Of a DNA stretch of 40,023 nucleotides, positions 15,696-23,694 are shown piece by piece. The translations under genes were made by a program, and so were the position numbers. The stretch lies in the NCBI GenBank assembly GCA_023955225.1, contig JAGSGJ010000018.1, positions 1-40,023 on the forward strand. Direction: 5' to 3'. Positions within the stretch are counted from its first letter, which is position 1; every line of letters starts with the position of its first letter. Under the pieces are notes generated by a model that was not told the DNA's origin, searched no databases, and worked only from the letters and a program-made list of their open reading frames with translations. The DNA is from Sulfurovum sp. (lineage in GTDB: Bacteria > Campylobacterota > Campylobacteria > Campylobacterales > Sulfurovaceae).

Positions 15696-16934
15696 ATGTC
15701 ATTCAGTAAACTTCAACTCTCATCACCTATACTGCAAGCAGTTCAAGAAAATAACTATGTCAAACCAACACCTATACAAGAAAAGGTCATTCCTCTTGTA
15801 CTTGAAAAACATGACATTATGGCAAAGGCTCAAACAGGAAGCGGAAAAAGTGCGAGCTTTGTCTTACCTGTTTTGGAGCAATGGGCAGAAAATTTAGGTG
15901 AAGGAAAGCCGAAGATAAAGGTTTTAGTGTTGACTCCTACGCGTGAGCTTACGATCCAAGTGGCAGAGTACTTTTCTACTTTTGGAACACATTTACCTAG
16001 AAAACCAAAGGTGGTTTCTGTGATCGGTGGGGAAAGCATTGGTGATCAGCTTTTTGCCATACAGAAAGGATGTGACATCCTTGTCGCAACATCTGGAAGA
16101 TTTTTAGATGTGCTGCGTAAAAAACAGATGAACCTTGCCCATCTTGAGTTTTTAGTACTGGATGAAGCAGATAAAATGCTGAACCTTGGATTCTCCGAAG
16201 AGCTTGATCTCATTTTAGAAGCCATACCAACACAGCGTCAAAACCTTTTGTTTTCAGCAACCTACCCTCAAAAGATGCTTGACATCGCTTCAAAGATCAC
16301 AAAAAATCCTGTCGAAGTAAGTTTTGAAGATGAAGCACCCACTGTAGATAAAATAGTTCAAAGGGTCATAGAAGTAAACCCCGAAAACCGAGGGCCAGTA
16401 CTGAGGCAGCTTATGAAGCAGGAAAAGTGGAAAACAGTGCTGGTATTCATGACTAACAAAAGAGCCACAGACAACATCGCTGAGAAGTTTAGAAAACGTG
16501 GGTACTTGGCTGAGTCTTTTCATGGTGATCTGACACAGGAAGACCGTAACTATACGTTGGAACAGTTCAAAGCTAAGAAAATACAGATATTGTTTGCAAC
16601 GGATCTTGTTTCCAGAGGACTGGATATAGATGATATTAGCTGTGTCATAAACTATGACTTACCACGTTCACCTGCGGATTATATTCACCGTATAGGACGT
16701 ACTGGAAGAGCTGGGAAGGCTGGATTAGCGGTGACATTCATAGGACATGATGAGCAAGAGCATTTCAAACTCATAGAAAAACGAAGTAACATTAAACTTG
16801 AAAGAGAACAGATAAAAGGGTATGAGCTTAAAGGTGATGCAGCCCTAAAAGAAAAAGGGAAAGCACCTGTCAAAGGTAAAAGAAAAAGTAAAAAAGACAA
16901 GTTACGAGAGCAAGCACTGAAAGACGCTGAGTAA
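15696..16934 (+). CDS. rhlE: DEAD-box ATP-dependent RNA helicase, RhlE-like
   Basis: A 412-residue DEAD-box helicase that unwinds RNA during ribosome assembly and decay. All motifs are present: Q motif (KPTPIQEKVIP), Walker A (AQTGSGKS), PTRELTIQV, DEAD, SAT, then in the second RecA domain ATDLVSRGLDID and HRIGRTGRAG. A short basic tail (KGKRKSKKDK) follows, as in RhlE-type proteins. AGAGGA lies before the ATG. A 7-bp hairpin (TTATGGT/ACCATAA, 16960-16982) lies between this gene and sulP, so they may be separate transcripts. Confidence 0.9.
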   Translation: MSFSKLQLSSPILQAVQENNYVKPTPIQEKVIPLVLEKHDIMAKAQTGSGKSASFVLPVLEQWAENLGEGKPKIKVLVLTPTRELTIQVAEYFSTFGTHLPRKPKVVSVIGGESIGDQLFAIQKGCDILVATSGRFLDVLRKKQMNLAHLEFLVLDEADKMLNLGFSEELDLILEAIPTQRQNLLFSATYPQKMLDIASKITKNPVEVSFEDEAPTVDKIVQRVIEVNPENRGPVLRQLMKQEKWKTVLVFMTNKRATDNIAEKFRKRGYLAESFHGDLTQEDRNYTLEQFKAKKIQILFATDLVSRGLDIDDISCVINYDLPRSPADYIHRIGRTGRAGKAGLAVTFIGHDEQEHFKLIEKRSNIKLEREQIKGYELKGDAALKEKGKAPVKGKRKSKKDKLREQALKDAE

Positions 16935-17000
16935 GGAGAAGAAGTAGCTTGTAAAACTATTATGGTAAAATTCCGACCATAAACAAAGTAAGGAATTGAT

Positions 17001-18584
17001 GTGTTTAACATTCAAAACTATTCGACACAAAACATTAAAAATGATATTCTCTCAGGAGCACTTGTATCTGTTGCTCTTGTCCCTGAAGCGATAGCATTTT
17101 CATTTATTGCTGGTGTGAGTCCGGTTGTAGGACTTTACGGAGCATTTATTATAGGACTTATTACTGCTATTTTAGGCGGCAAACCAGGGATGATATCTGG
17201 GGCTACCGGTTCAGTGGCTGTAGTATTTGTAGGACTTGGGCTTTCAGTGAAAGCTATGTATCCTGCACTTGCTACAGAAGAATTATCTATGATGATATTA
17301 CATTATATACTACTCACTTCTATCATTGCTGGGCTGATTCAGATAGCTATAGGTGTGCTGAAGATGGGTAAATTTATTCGTCTTGTGCCCCAACCTGCAC
17401 TTTTTGGGTTTGTAAATGGACTTGCTATTGTCATTGCATTGGCACAGCTTACATTTCTTTCTCCTGTAGATGTAGAACAGTATCATTCTTGGATTGACAT
17501 AGTTAAAGCCAGCTTCTCTGAAAATTATGTCATGTATATAATCATCGTCTTGACAATGGCAACAATGCAGTACTTACCTAAACTAAGCAAGGCTGTGCCT
17601 GCTGGACTTGTTGCAATCGTAGTTCTAACGATGGTTGTGTATTTTGCTAATATAGATACTAAAACAGTAGGTGATCTTGCAGACCTTTCAAATGTTTCAA
17701 TGCCTTCATTTATGCTACCTTTGACTGAACTCTTTACTTTTGCATCTATGGCTATTATCTTACCAACAGCACTTATTGTTGCATTGGTTGGGCTTATAGA
17801 GTCTTTACTTACACTTTCAGTACTTGATGAAATGGGTGGAGAACGTGGTTCAGGAAACAAAGAGTGTATTGCTCTTGGTGCAGGAAATACGACTTCAGGG
17901 CTTTTTGGCGGTATGGCTGGATGTGCAATGATCGGTCAATCTGTTATCAACTTTACTTCAGGTGGGTTAGGACGTCTTTCATCATTTACCGCAGCGGTAC
18001 TACTCATCATCCTTGTGGTGAGTTTTTCTGATGTTATTGCTGTTATACCAGTGGCAGTACTTGTGGGTATCATGTTCATGGTGAGTATCGGTACCTTTGA
18101 GTTTTCTTCTTTAAAACGTATCAAACACATGCCTCGTTCAGATGCTTTTGTTTTGGTGGTTGTTACTATCATTACAGTACTTGAAGACCTTGCTGTTGCA
18201 GTGATCGCAGGTATCATCATCTCTGCGCTTGTATTTGCCTGGGAACATGCGAAGATATTTGCTCGTACTTCTACAGACAATGACGGAAGAAAGATATATG
18301 AGCTTGATGGCCCTCTTTTCTTTGGATCAGTGACTTCATTTAATGAGCAGTTTGATGTAGAAAATGATCCTTCTGAAGTCATCATAGACTTTAAAAAAGC
18401 AAGAGTAATGGACTCTTCTGGTGCAGAAGCTATCGATGGACTGACAGAGAAGTATAAGCAAGCAGCTAAAAAGCTTACACTTAGACACCTCTCTAAAGAC
18501 TGCAAAAGGATGTTAAAAACAGCAGGACCTTTCTGTTCATATGAGGAAGATGATCCTACTTATAAAGTTGCTGCTAACATATAA
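17001..18584 (+). CDS. SulP family anion transporter with STAS domain
   Basis: A 527-residue inner-membrane transporter. The SulP core spans about residues 10-410 with many membrane helices and starts with the family pattern SVALVPEAIAFSFIAGVSP followed by GLYGAF. It has the conserved GATGSVAVV and GGMAGCAMIGQSVIN segments. The C-terminal STAS domain (about 430-520) contains VIIDFKKARVMDSSGAEAI, with the Ser-Ser typical of phosphorylatable STAS domains. The start is GTG at 17001 with AAGGA 6 bases upstream. SulP proteins move sulfate, bicarbonate or dicarboxylates; in this setting sulfate or bicarbonate are both plausible and sequence alone cannot decide. Confidence 0.92.
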   Translation: MFNIQNYSTQNIKNDILSGALVSVALVPEAIAFSFIAGVSPVVGLYGAFIIGLITAILGGKPGMISGATGSVAVVFVGLGLSVKAMYPALATEELSMMILHYILLTSIIAGLIQIAIGVLKMGKFIRLVPQPALFGFVNGLAIVIALAQLTFLSPVDVEQYHSWIDIVKASFSENYVMYIIIVLTMATMQYLPKLSKAVPAGLVAIVVLTMVVYFANIDTKTVGDLADLSNVSMPSFMLPLTELFTFASMAIILPTALIVALVGLIESLLTLSVLDEMGGERGSGNKECIALGAGNTTSGLFGGMAGCAMIGQSVINFTSGGLGRLSSFTAAVLLIILVVSFSDVIAVIPVAVLVGIMFMVSIGTFEFSSLKRIKHMPRSDAFVLVVVTIITVLEDLAVAVIAGIIISALVFAWEHAKIFARTSTDNDGRKIYELDGPLFFGSVTSFNEQFDVENDPSEVIIDFKKARVMDSSGAEAIDGLTEKYKQAAKKLTLRHLSKDCKRMLKTAGPFCSYEEDDPTYKVAANI

Positions 18585-18592
18585 ACCTTTTT

Positions 18593-18616
18593 ATACGCTA
18601 GCGTTTTCTAGCGTAT
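18593..18616 (+). terminator. Intrinsic terminator after sulP
   Basis: ATACGCTAG / CTAGCGTAT form a perfect 9-bp stem with a 6-base loop, followed directly by TTTTTTC. This separates the transporter from the rhodanese genes. Confidence 0.9.
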
Positions 18617-18691
18617 TTTTTCTTTCACTATATATCTTTTCCATACTCTTTATGCTACTATAAAAATATAGACATTTTTAAAGGAAAAAGA

Positions 18692-19384
18692 ATGTTTCCT
18701 AAATATTTTACTATTTCAGTACTTCTCACCTCTCTTCTCCTGACAAATGAGATAGTATTAGAGAATAAAGGTATACGAATAAAAACTATAGATACAAAAG
18801 GTAATAGTATATATACCGTTGTAAAGCGGAATACCCCAGATGAATGTGAAAAAATGCCTATCAATAATACTATGCTATGGACAGGAAACTATGCGAATAG
18901 TAAAGTACCTAAGGCATGTAAGTCTACTTATGTACATACACTAGGTGGTCATATTTTACCTATACAGGTACATGAAGATATCACTACCTATGGAGAACTT
19001 GAAGTCTTGGTTTTCATGAAACAGATGCAAACTGATAATTCTATGATGCTTATAGATGTATGTAAAGAAGATATATTTGATTATCGGACTATACCCGGAG
19101 CGGTAAATATGCCTTTTCATCATTTCAAAGAACGGAAAAGCTTTGAGTTTGAGTTTGAACAGCATTTGAGAGAACTTGGAGTGTCGATCAATGAACAAGA
19201 TGACAGTTTAGACTTTACGAAAGCCAAAACGATAACCGTTTTTTGTAATGGACCATGGTGCAGCCTATCTGTGTCGATGATACAAGTTTTGCTTGATATA
19301 GAATATCCTCCAGAAAGGATAAACTGGTATCGTGGTGGAATGCAAGCATGGCTGGGAGCAGGTATGACTTCTACACGAAAATAA
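18692..19384 (+). CDS. Exported rhodanese-like protein, copy 1 (variant)
   Basis: A 230-residue rhodanese-like protein, first of three tandem paralogues. A hydrophobic N-terminus (about 1-20) suggests export. A family-specific N-terminal region has two conserved cysteines (DECEKMP, KACKSTYVHT). The rhodanese domain (about 100-225) has the loop CNGPWCS at 185-191, with Cys185 in the catalytic position. The conserved 'IDxR' before the GxIPGA segment reads IDVC here (Cys124), where copies 2 and 3 keep Arg. AAAGGA precedes the ATG. A role in transferring sulfane sulfur in the periplasm is inferred; activity of this copy is less certain because of the Arg loss. Confidence 0.85.
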   Translation: MFPKYFTISVLLTSLLLTNEIVLENKGIRIKTIDTKGNSIYTVVKRNTPDECEKMPINNTMLWTGNYANSKVPKACKSTYVHTLGGHILPIQVHEDITTYGELEVLVFMKQMQTDNSMMLIDVCKEDIFDYRTIPGAVNMPFHHFKERKSFEFEFEQHLRELGVSINEQDDSLDFTKAKTITVFCNGPWCSLSVSMIQVLLDIEYPPERINWYRGGMQAWLGAGMTSTRK

Positions 19385-19467
19385 CTTTTACAATACTATA
19401 GGCTCATTCTTCCACTACACACCTTTTCTACAGACAATATGTTACTATGAGAGATAAAGGATTAATC

Positions 19468-20160
19468 ATGTTTTATAAATCTCTTAGTATTCCCCTCTTA
19501 TCAATTTTTCTTTCTTCTTCTCTGCTTGCTAATTCAGGGTTTGAGTATGAAGGTATCAATGTAAAGTTTTTAGCCAGTAATGGGACAGTATCTGAGATAT
19601 CAGTAAAGCGTGACATTCCAGAAGAGTGTAAGAAAGTACCCATCAATAATGCTATGGTGTGGACAGGAAATTATGCAAACATCAAAGTTCCAGAAGTCTG
19701 TAAGTCTACCTATGTGCATACTACAGGTAAACTTTTACCAATGCATTTGCATGAAGATATCACTACCTATGGAGAACTAGAAGTACTGGCTTTTATAAAG
19801 CAAATGCAAACAGATGATTCCATGATGCTTATAGATGGGCGTAAACAGGATTGGTATGACTATCGTACTATCCCAGGTGCGATCAATATGCCTTTCCATC
19901 ATTTTAAAGAGAGAGAAAGCTTTGAATTTGAGTTCGAACATGCGTTGAGAACATTAAATGTTAAGATAAATACAGATAATTCATTAGACTTTTCTCAGGC
20001 TAAAACGATAGCTATTTTTTGTAATGGACCATGGTGCAGTCAATCAGTAGCTATGATAACAGCCCTACTTGATATTGGTTACCCACCTGAAAAGATAAGC
20101 TGGTATCGTGGAGGTCTGCAAACATGGTTAGCTGCAGGTATGACTTCTACCAGAAAGTAG
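19468..20160 (+). CDS. Exported rhodanese-like protein, copy 2
   Basis: A 230-residue paralogue of the preceding gene and very similar to it from the first conserved Cys to the end. The signal peptide reads MFYKSLSIPLLSIFLSSSLL with a LANS end. The rhodanese domain keeps IDGR (Arg125), DYRTIPGAINMPFHHFKE, and the active-site loop CNGPWCS (Cys185). An ATG seven codons upstream (19447) would lengthen the protein, but AAAGGA lies 6 bases before the ATG at 19468, giving a proper signal peptide. The gap from copy 1 is about 80 bp with a possible -10 box, so the genes may have separate promoters. Confidence 0.87.
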   Translation: MFYKSLSIPLLSIFLSSSLLANSGFEYEGINVKFLASNGTVSEISVKRDIPEECKKVPINNAMVWTGNYANIKVPEVCKSTYVHTTGKLLPMHLHEDITTYGELEVLAFIKQMQTDDSMMLIDGRKQDWYDYRTIPGAINMPFHHFKERESFEFEFEHALRTLNVKINTDNSLDFSQAKTIAIFCNGPWCSQSVAMITALLDIGYPPEKISWYRGGLQTWLAAGMTSTRK

Positions 20161-20226
20161 TGACGTAGCTTATAGCAATATACAAGATTACACTCTTATT
20201 TATATTTTAAATAGAAGGAGTATATG

Positions 20227-20931
20227 ATGTATAAAATTATATTTTTATTTGTCATTTTTAGCTTTTTGAGTTTCTCTAAAAATTCTGATACATTGTTGTC
20301 ATCTCTTGGTGTTGAAATAGACTATATCACTACTACTGGAGAGAAAAAACGCATTACTATAAAACGAGAGATCGACACTGAATGTAAGAACATACATATT
20401 AGTAATGATGTGTTTTGGGAAGAGAAGTATGCTAGTCAAGGTGTATCAAAAGCCTGTAAATCAACTTTCATTACAAGTGCAGGGAAAACGATTTTCCCTA
20501 TGCAGATACATAAAGACATAGAGACCTATGGCGAAATAGAAGTGATGGCATTTGTTAAAAAGATGCAACATGATACTTCTATGCTTTTTATAGATACACG
20601 CGATGAAGAGTGGTATGAATACCGTACAATACCTGGTGCTATGAATATACATTATGCGTATATGATGATGCCAAAAGTCTTTGAAGAGGAATATAAAGCC
20701 TCTTTATCAAAACTTGGTGTTCTTACTAAGAATAAGTCTTTTGACTTTTCTAACGCTAAAACGATTTTACTTTTTTGTAATGGTGCATGGTGCAGTCAAT
20801 CCCCTAAGATGGTCAAAGCGCTTCTTGATTTAGGATATCCACCAGAAAAGATAAAGTGGTACAGAGGCGGGATGGACGACTGGCTTGGATTGAGTATGAC
20901 GACGACTAGAAAATATCAGAAGAGATTGTAG
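20227..20931 (+). CDS. Exported rhodanese-like protein, copy 3
   Basis: A 234-residue, more diverged paralogue. The hydrophobic N-terminus (MYKIIFLFVIFSFLSF) suggests export. The paired cysteines of the N-terminal region are kept (TECKN, KACKST). The rhodanese domain has IDTR (Arg125), EYRTIPGAMNIHY, and the loop CNGAWCS (Cys184), with Ala in place of Pro. Of the tandem ATGs at 20224 and 20227, the second lies 6 bases from AAGGAG. The C-terminus has a short basic extension (KYQKRL) not found in the other two. The gene converges with the mogA operon. Confidence 0.87.
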   Translation: MYKIIFLFVIFSFLSFSKNSDTLLSSLGVEIDYITTTGEKKRITIKREIDTECKNIHISNDVFWEEKYASQGVSKACKSTFITSAGKTIFPMQIHKDIETYGEIEVMAFVKKMQHDTSMLFIDTRDEEWYEYRTIPGAMNIHYAYMMMPKVFEEEYKASLSKLGVLTKNKSFDFSNAKTILLFCNGAWCSQSPKMVKALLDLGYPPEKIKWYRGGMDDWLGLSMTTTRKYQKRL

Positions 20932-20937
20932 AGGGTG

Positions 20938-21150
20938 TTAGATAAAAAACATTCCGATTATAAGAAGTAAAAATGGAACAAATGCCAACATATAGATGGT
21001 CTGTTGTGTTTTAAGTGCTTTGTAGATACCCCAAAAGAAAAGTCCGATGCCCACAATAAATCCAATGGCCCAAGGCAATAATATGGTTGGGTTTTCAGTA
21101 GCAGAAAGGGAAAGCGTAATAAAGATAAAAATGAGAAAGACTTTTGTCAC
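20938..21150 (-). CDS. Small two-helix membrane protein
   Basis: A 70-residue protein with a signal-peptide-like N-terminus (VFLIFIFITLSLSA) and two hydrophobic segments (ILLPWAIGFIVGIGLFFWGI and YMLAFVPFLLLIIGMFFI). It starts with GTG at 21150, and its first bases overlap the TGA of the preceding gene (GTGA), a sign of translational coupling. It ends 6 bp from the convergent rhodanese gene. I do not recognise the family. Confidence 0.7.
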   Translation of the reverse strand: MTKVFLIFIFITLSLSATENPTILLPWAIGFIVGIGLFFWGIYKALKTQQTIYMLAFVPFLLLIIGMFFI

Positions 21151-21356
21151 TTATCCAACTCTTCCTTCCCTAGTTTATCTACCATCTTGATACTGTCTAA
21201 AGCATTGTTTAGTATCTTTTTTGTAGAGGTAAGAGGTTTCATATGTAGATTGGTTTGTTTCTTATCAAGACTTTCATCCATCAGTACAGACATGACTTCG
21301 ATTTCTAGTTCTTTGATGATCTCATTCATCTTATTTTCTATAAATTCTATATTCAT
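21147..21356 (-). CDS. Small helical protein in the mogA operon
   Basis: A 69-residue, soluble, mostly helical and charged protein (MNIEFIENKMNEIIKELEIE ...). It starts 25 bp after the mogA stop and is coupled by overlap to the next small membrane gene. The ribosome site is weak (AGGA far upstream), so translation may depend on mogA. No known domain is visible. Confidence 0.65.
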   Translation of the reverse strand: MNIEFIENKMNEIIKELEIEVMSVLMDESLDKKQTNLHMKPLTSTKKILNNALDSIKMVDKLGKEELDK

Positions 21357-21381
21357 ATTATTTAGTATATTCCTATTTTAA

Positions 21382-21915
21382 TTACTTTGACTTAGGTCTA
21401 AAGATTTTAATCACTTCTTCGTTTACTTCCATAAAAGACCCACCGATAAGGTCAATACAGTATGGGACAGCAGGGAAAACTGCATCCAAACACTCACGAA
21501 TAGACTTTGGTTTACCCGGAAGGTTGATGATAAGTGAACCATTACAGATACCTGCTGTCTGACGTGAAAGTATCGCTGTAGGTACATACTGTAAACTCAC
21601 AGCTCTCATCTGTTCCCCAAAACCTGGAAGAAGTTTTTGACAAACATTTTCAGTTGCTTCAGTGGTCACATCTCTTGGTGCAGGACCTGTTCCGCCAGTG
21701 GTGACTATAAGGTCACAATTCTCATCACGTGAAAGTTTAATCAGTGTGGTTTCTATAAGACTTTGTTCATCTGGTATACATCTGTATTCGTACTCACATT
21801 CATTAAGTAAATATGCTTTCATTGTATCTATAATGGCTACACCGGAGATATCTTCATAGATACCTTGTGAAGCTCTGTCGCTTGTAGTGATGACACCAAT
21901 TTTAATCTTATCCAT
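21382..21915 (-). CDS. mog: Molybdopterin adenylyltransferase, MogA/MoaB type
   Basis: A 177-residue cytosolic enzyme that adenylates molybdopterin before molybdenum insertion. The start of the family is clear: MDKIKIGVITTSDRASQGIY corresponds to the E. coli MogA N-terminus. The catalytic and substrate-binding motif TTGGTGPAPRDVT is intact and a C-terminal INLPGKPKS matches the family. A longer frame begins at 21954, but a TATAAT box (21953-21958) lies there, and AAGGAAG lies 8 bases before the ATG at 21915, so I use the shorter protein. It heads a three-gene operon. It would supply cofactor to molybdoenzymes encoded elsewhere. Confidence 0.88.
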   Translation of the reverse strand: MDKIKIGVITTSDRASQGIYEDISGVAIIDTMKAYLLNECEYEYRCIPDEQSLIETTLIKLSRDENCDLIVTTGGTGPAPRDVTTEATENVCQKLLPGFGEQMRAVSLQYVPTAILSRQTAGICNGSLIINLPGKPKSIRECLDAVFPAVPYCIDLIGGSFMEVNEEVIKIFRPKSK

Positions 21916-21952
21916 TACTAATGCTTCCTTGTTGATCCATAAAATTTCAAGC

Positions 21953-21958
21953 ATTATA
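21953..21958 (-). promoter_or_regulatory. -10 box of the mog operon
   Basis: TATAAT on the minus strand, 38 bp before the chosen ATG and preceded by AT-rich DNA without a clear -35 box. Its position excludes the longer mog frame as the main product. Confidence 0.55.
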
Positions 21959-21993
21959 TCGTAATAGTTTTAGGGCAATAAATGTATGATTCT

Positions 21994-23694
21994 TTAAATC
22001 TCTAAAAGTGCTGCTTCTGCCAGATAGTGTCCTTGTGCATATTCAATGCCAAGCTCCTTAATTTCATTATAAACCTCTTGATTGCAGACAAACTCAGCAA
22101 TAAGTTTTAACCCTTTTTCTTTGGCGAAAGTTTGAATGGTTTTAACGATAATTTTACTATTTTTAGACTCGTGTATATTTTTAATAAAAGAACCGTCTAT
22201 CTTTAACGTCGTGATTGGTAAAAACTCTGTTTGCGCAAAGTTAGAGCACTGTACACCAAAATCATCAATAACAAATTCCAGACCTAATGTATGTATTTGT
22301 AAAACAATATCTCGTATCTCATCTGATTGTGTGATCGCATGGGATTCCAATATCTCCAATGAAAGTAATTTTGGGTCTACTGCATGCATCTTAATGGTAT
22401 TTTCAATAAATTCAACCAGTCCATCATGGTGAAATTCACAATCACTGATATTAATACTGTAGTGTAGTCCCGTTTTAGAAGCTTGTTTACATGCTTGATT
22501 GAACATGAACTTAAAGATATTATAAAGTTGTCCACTGTTTCTTGCTGCTTGAATAAACTTATGGGGAGAGTAAACTACTTCTTTGTATTTAATGCGGACT
22601 AAGAGTTCATATTTATCTATACTTTGATCAATAAGATTAAAAATAGGTTGGGCATATGCCATAATGCCATCATGTTCAAGTGCATACTTTATAATTGGTG
22701 ACCAATGATTTGTGTCGTTGATCTGTTGAATCACTTTCAAATCATTTGAATAGAATTTAATTTGATTCCTGCCTAAATTACGTGCTTCTTTTAATGCTAA
22801 CTCTGCTTTTTTTAATACATCATCTTCCGTTTGATAGGCAACACCTATTGTCGTTTCAATGTATATATTTAAATTCTCAGTCACTATAGAAAACTTAGAA
22901 ATATCTTTTTTTATCTTTTCGACATTATGCTGAAGGTTCTCTAAGTGTTCTTTAGTTGTGACTAGGGCAAATACATCATTATTCAAATGATAAACCTTAT
23001 AGCTTTCACTATACATTGAGGTCAGAAAAGCAGCTAGTTCTTTGAGAACATAATCACCCACATCATATCCATTGGTGTCATTGATATGGCTAAAACCAAT
23101 GATATCAATTAGGATAAGGGTCTGATGTGATTGTTTTGAAAAATCTTCAATCAACTTGATACGATTTGGTAACAATGTTAATGAATCTGTTGTCATTTGC
23201 CGGTAGGTCTCTTCATACTTGTGCTGAAGCTCTAATAATTGGCAATACTGTTTAATGGAGGTTCTAATAGTTGTATAAAGTCGTTCAAGTGTAAGCTCTG
23301 TTTTTTCCTTAAAGTCATTAATATCATAGTGTTGAATAACATGCATTGGAGGGAAATCATTGGCCTGTCCTGTACGGATTATCAACCTGATAAAATCGTT
23401 TTGTAGTTCTTTTCTTATATAGTTCACGAGGTCTAAACCTGCTTCAGGAGTTTCCATCACGACATCAATGAGAGCAAGTGCAATGTCATCATGTTCATTG
23501 AGAATTATTTTTGCTTCAGAGGAGCTGTAGGCAGTTAAAACCTCGAGTTCAAAATCAGAAAACTTCATCGACTCTAATGCTATATTTGTTATGTCATGAA
23601 CGGCTTGGTCATCATCAACAATTAATATCTTATGTTTATCTTTTTTGCTCAGCGTATGAGAGTCTTGTTCTTTTGCAAAAGTTAAATTAGCCAT
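21994..23694 (-). CDS. Response regulator with REC, degenerate GGDEF and EAL domains
   Basis: A 566-residue c-di-GMP response regulator. The REC domain (about 22-140) has DDD at 27-29 and phosphoacceptor Asp77 (LALIDVVME). It resembles the REC domains found before DUF3369 (RTGQ, then YDINDFKEKTEL). The GGDEF domain (about 165-300) is degenerate: the motif reads NNDVF, so it should not synthesise c-di-GMP. The EAL domain (about 320-560) keeps key residues: ELL, NISD, EILE, DDFG, LKIDG, AEFV and AQGHYL. It should therefore be an active phosphodiesterase. AAAGGC precedes the ATG. It overlaps the upstream histidine kinase by 8 bp, which is its obvious partner. Confidence 0.92.
   Translation of the reverse strand: MANLTFAKEQDSHTLSKKDKHKILIVDDDQAVHDITNIALESMKFSDFELEVLTAYSSSEAKIILNEHDDIALALIDVVMETPEAGLDLVNYIRKELQNDFIRLIIRTGQANDFPPMHVIQHYDINDFKEKTELTLERLYTTIRTSIKQYCQLLELQHKYEETYRQMTTDSLTLLPNRIKLIEDFSKQSHQTLILIDIIGFSHINDTNGYDVGDYVLKELAAFLTSMYSESYKVYHLNNDVFALVTTKEHLENLQHNVEKIKKDISKFSIVTENLNIYIETTIGVAYQTEDDVLKKAELALKEARNLGRNQIKFYSNDLKVIQQINDTNHWSPIIKYALEHDGIMAYAQPIFNLIDQSIDKYELLVRIKYKEVVYSPHKFIQAARNSGQLYNIFKFMFNQACKQASKTGLHYSINISDCEFHHDGLVEFIENTIKMHAVDPKLLSLEILESHAITQSDEIRDIVLQIHTLGLEFVIDDFGVQCSNFAQTEFLPITTLKIDGSFIKNIHESKNSKIIVKTIQTFAKEKGLKLIAEFVCNQEVYNEIKELGIEYAQGHYLAEAALLEI

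Noticed and set aside
21916..21954. Upstream start of the mog gene
   Set aside because: The longer start overlaps a TATAAT box and lacks a ribosome site; AAGGAAG and the family N-terminus support 21915.
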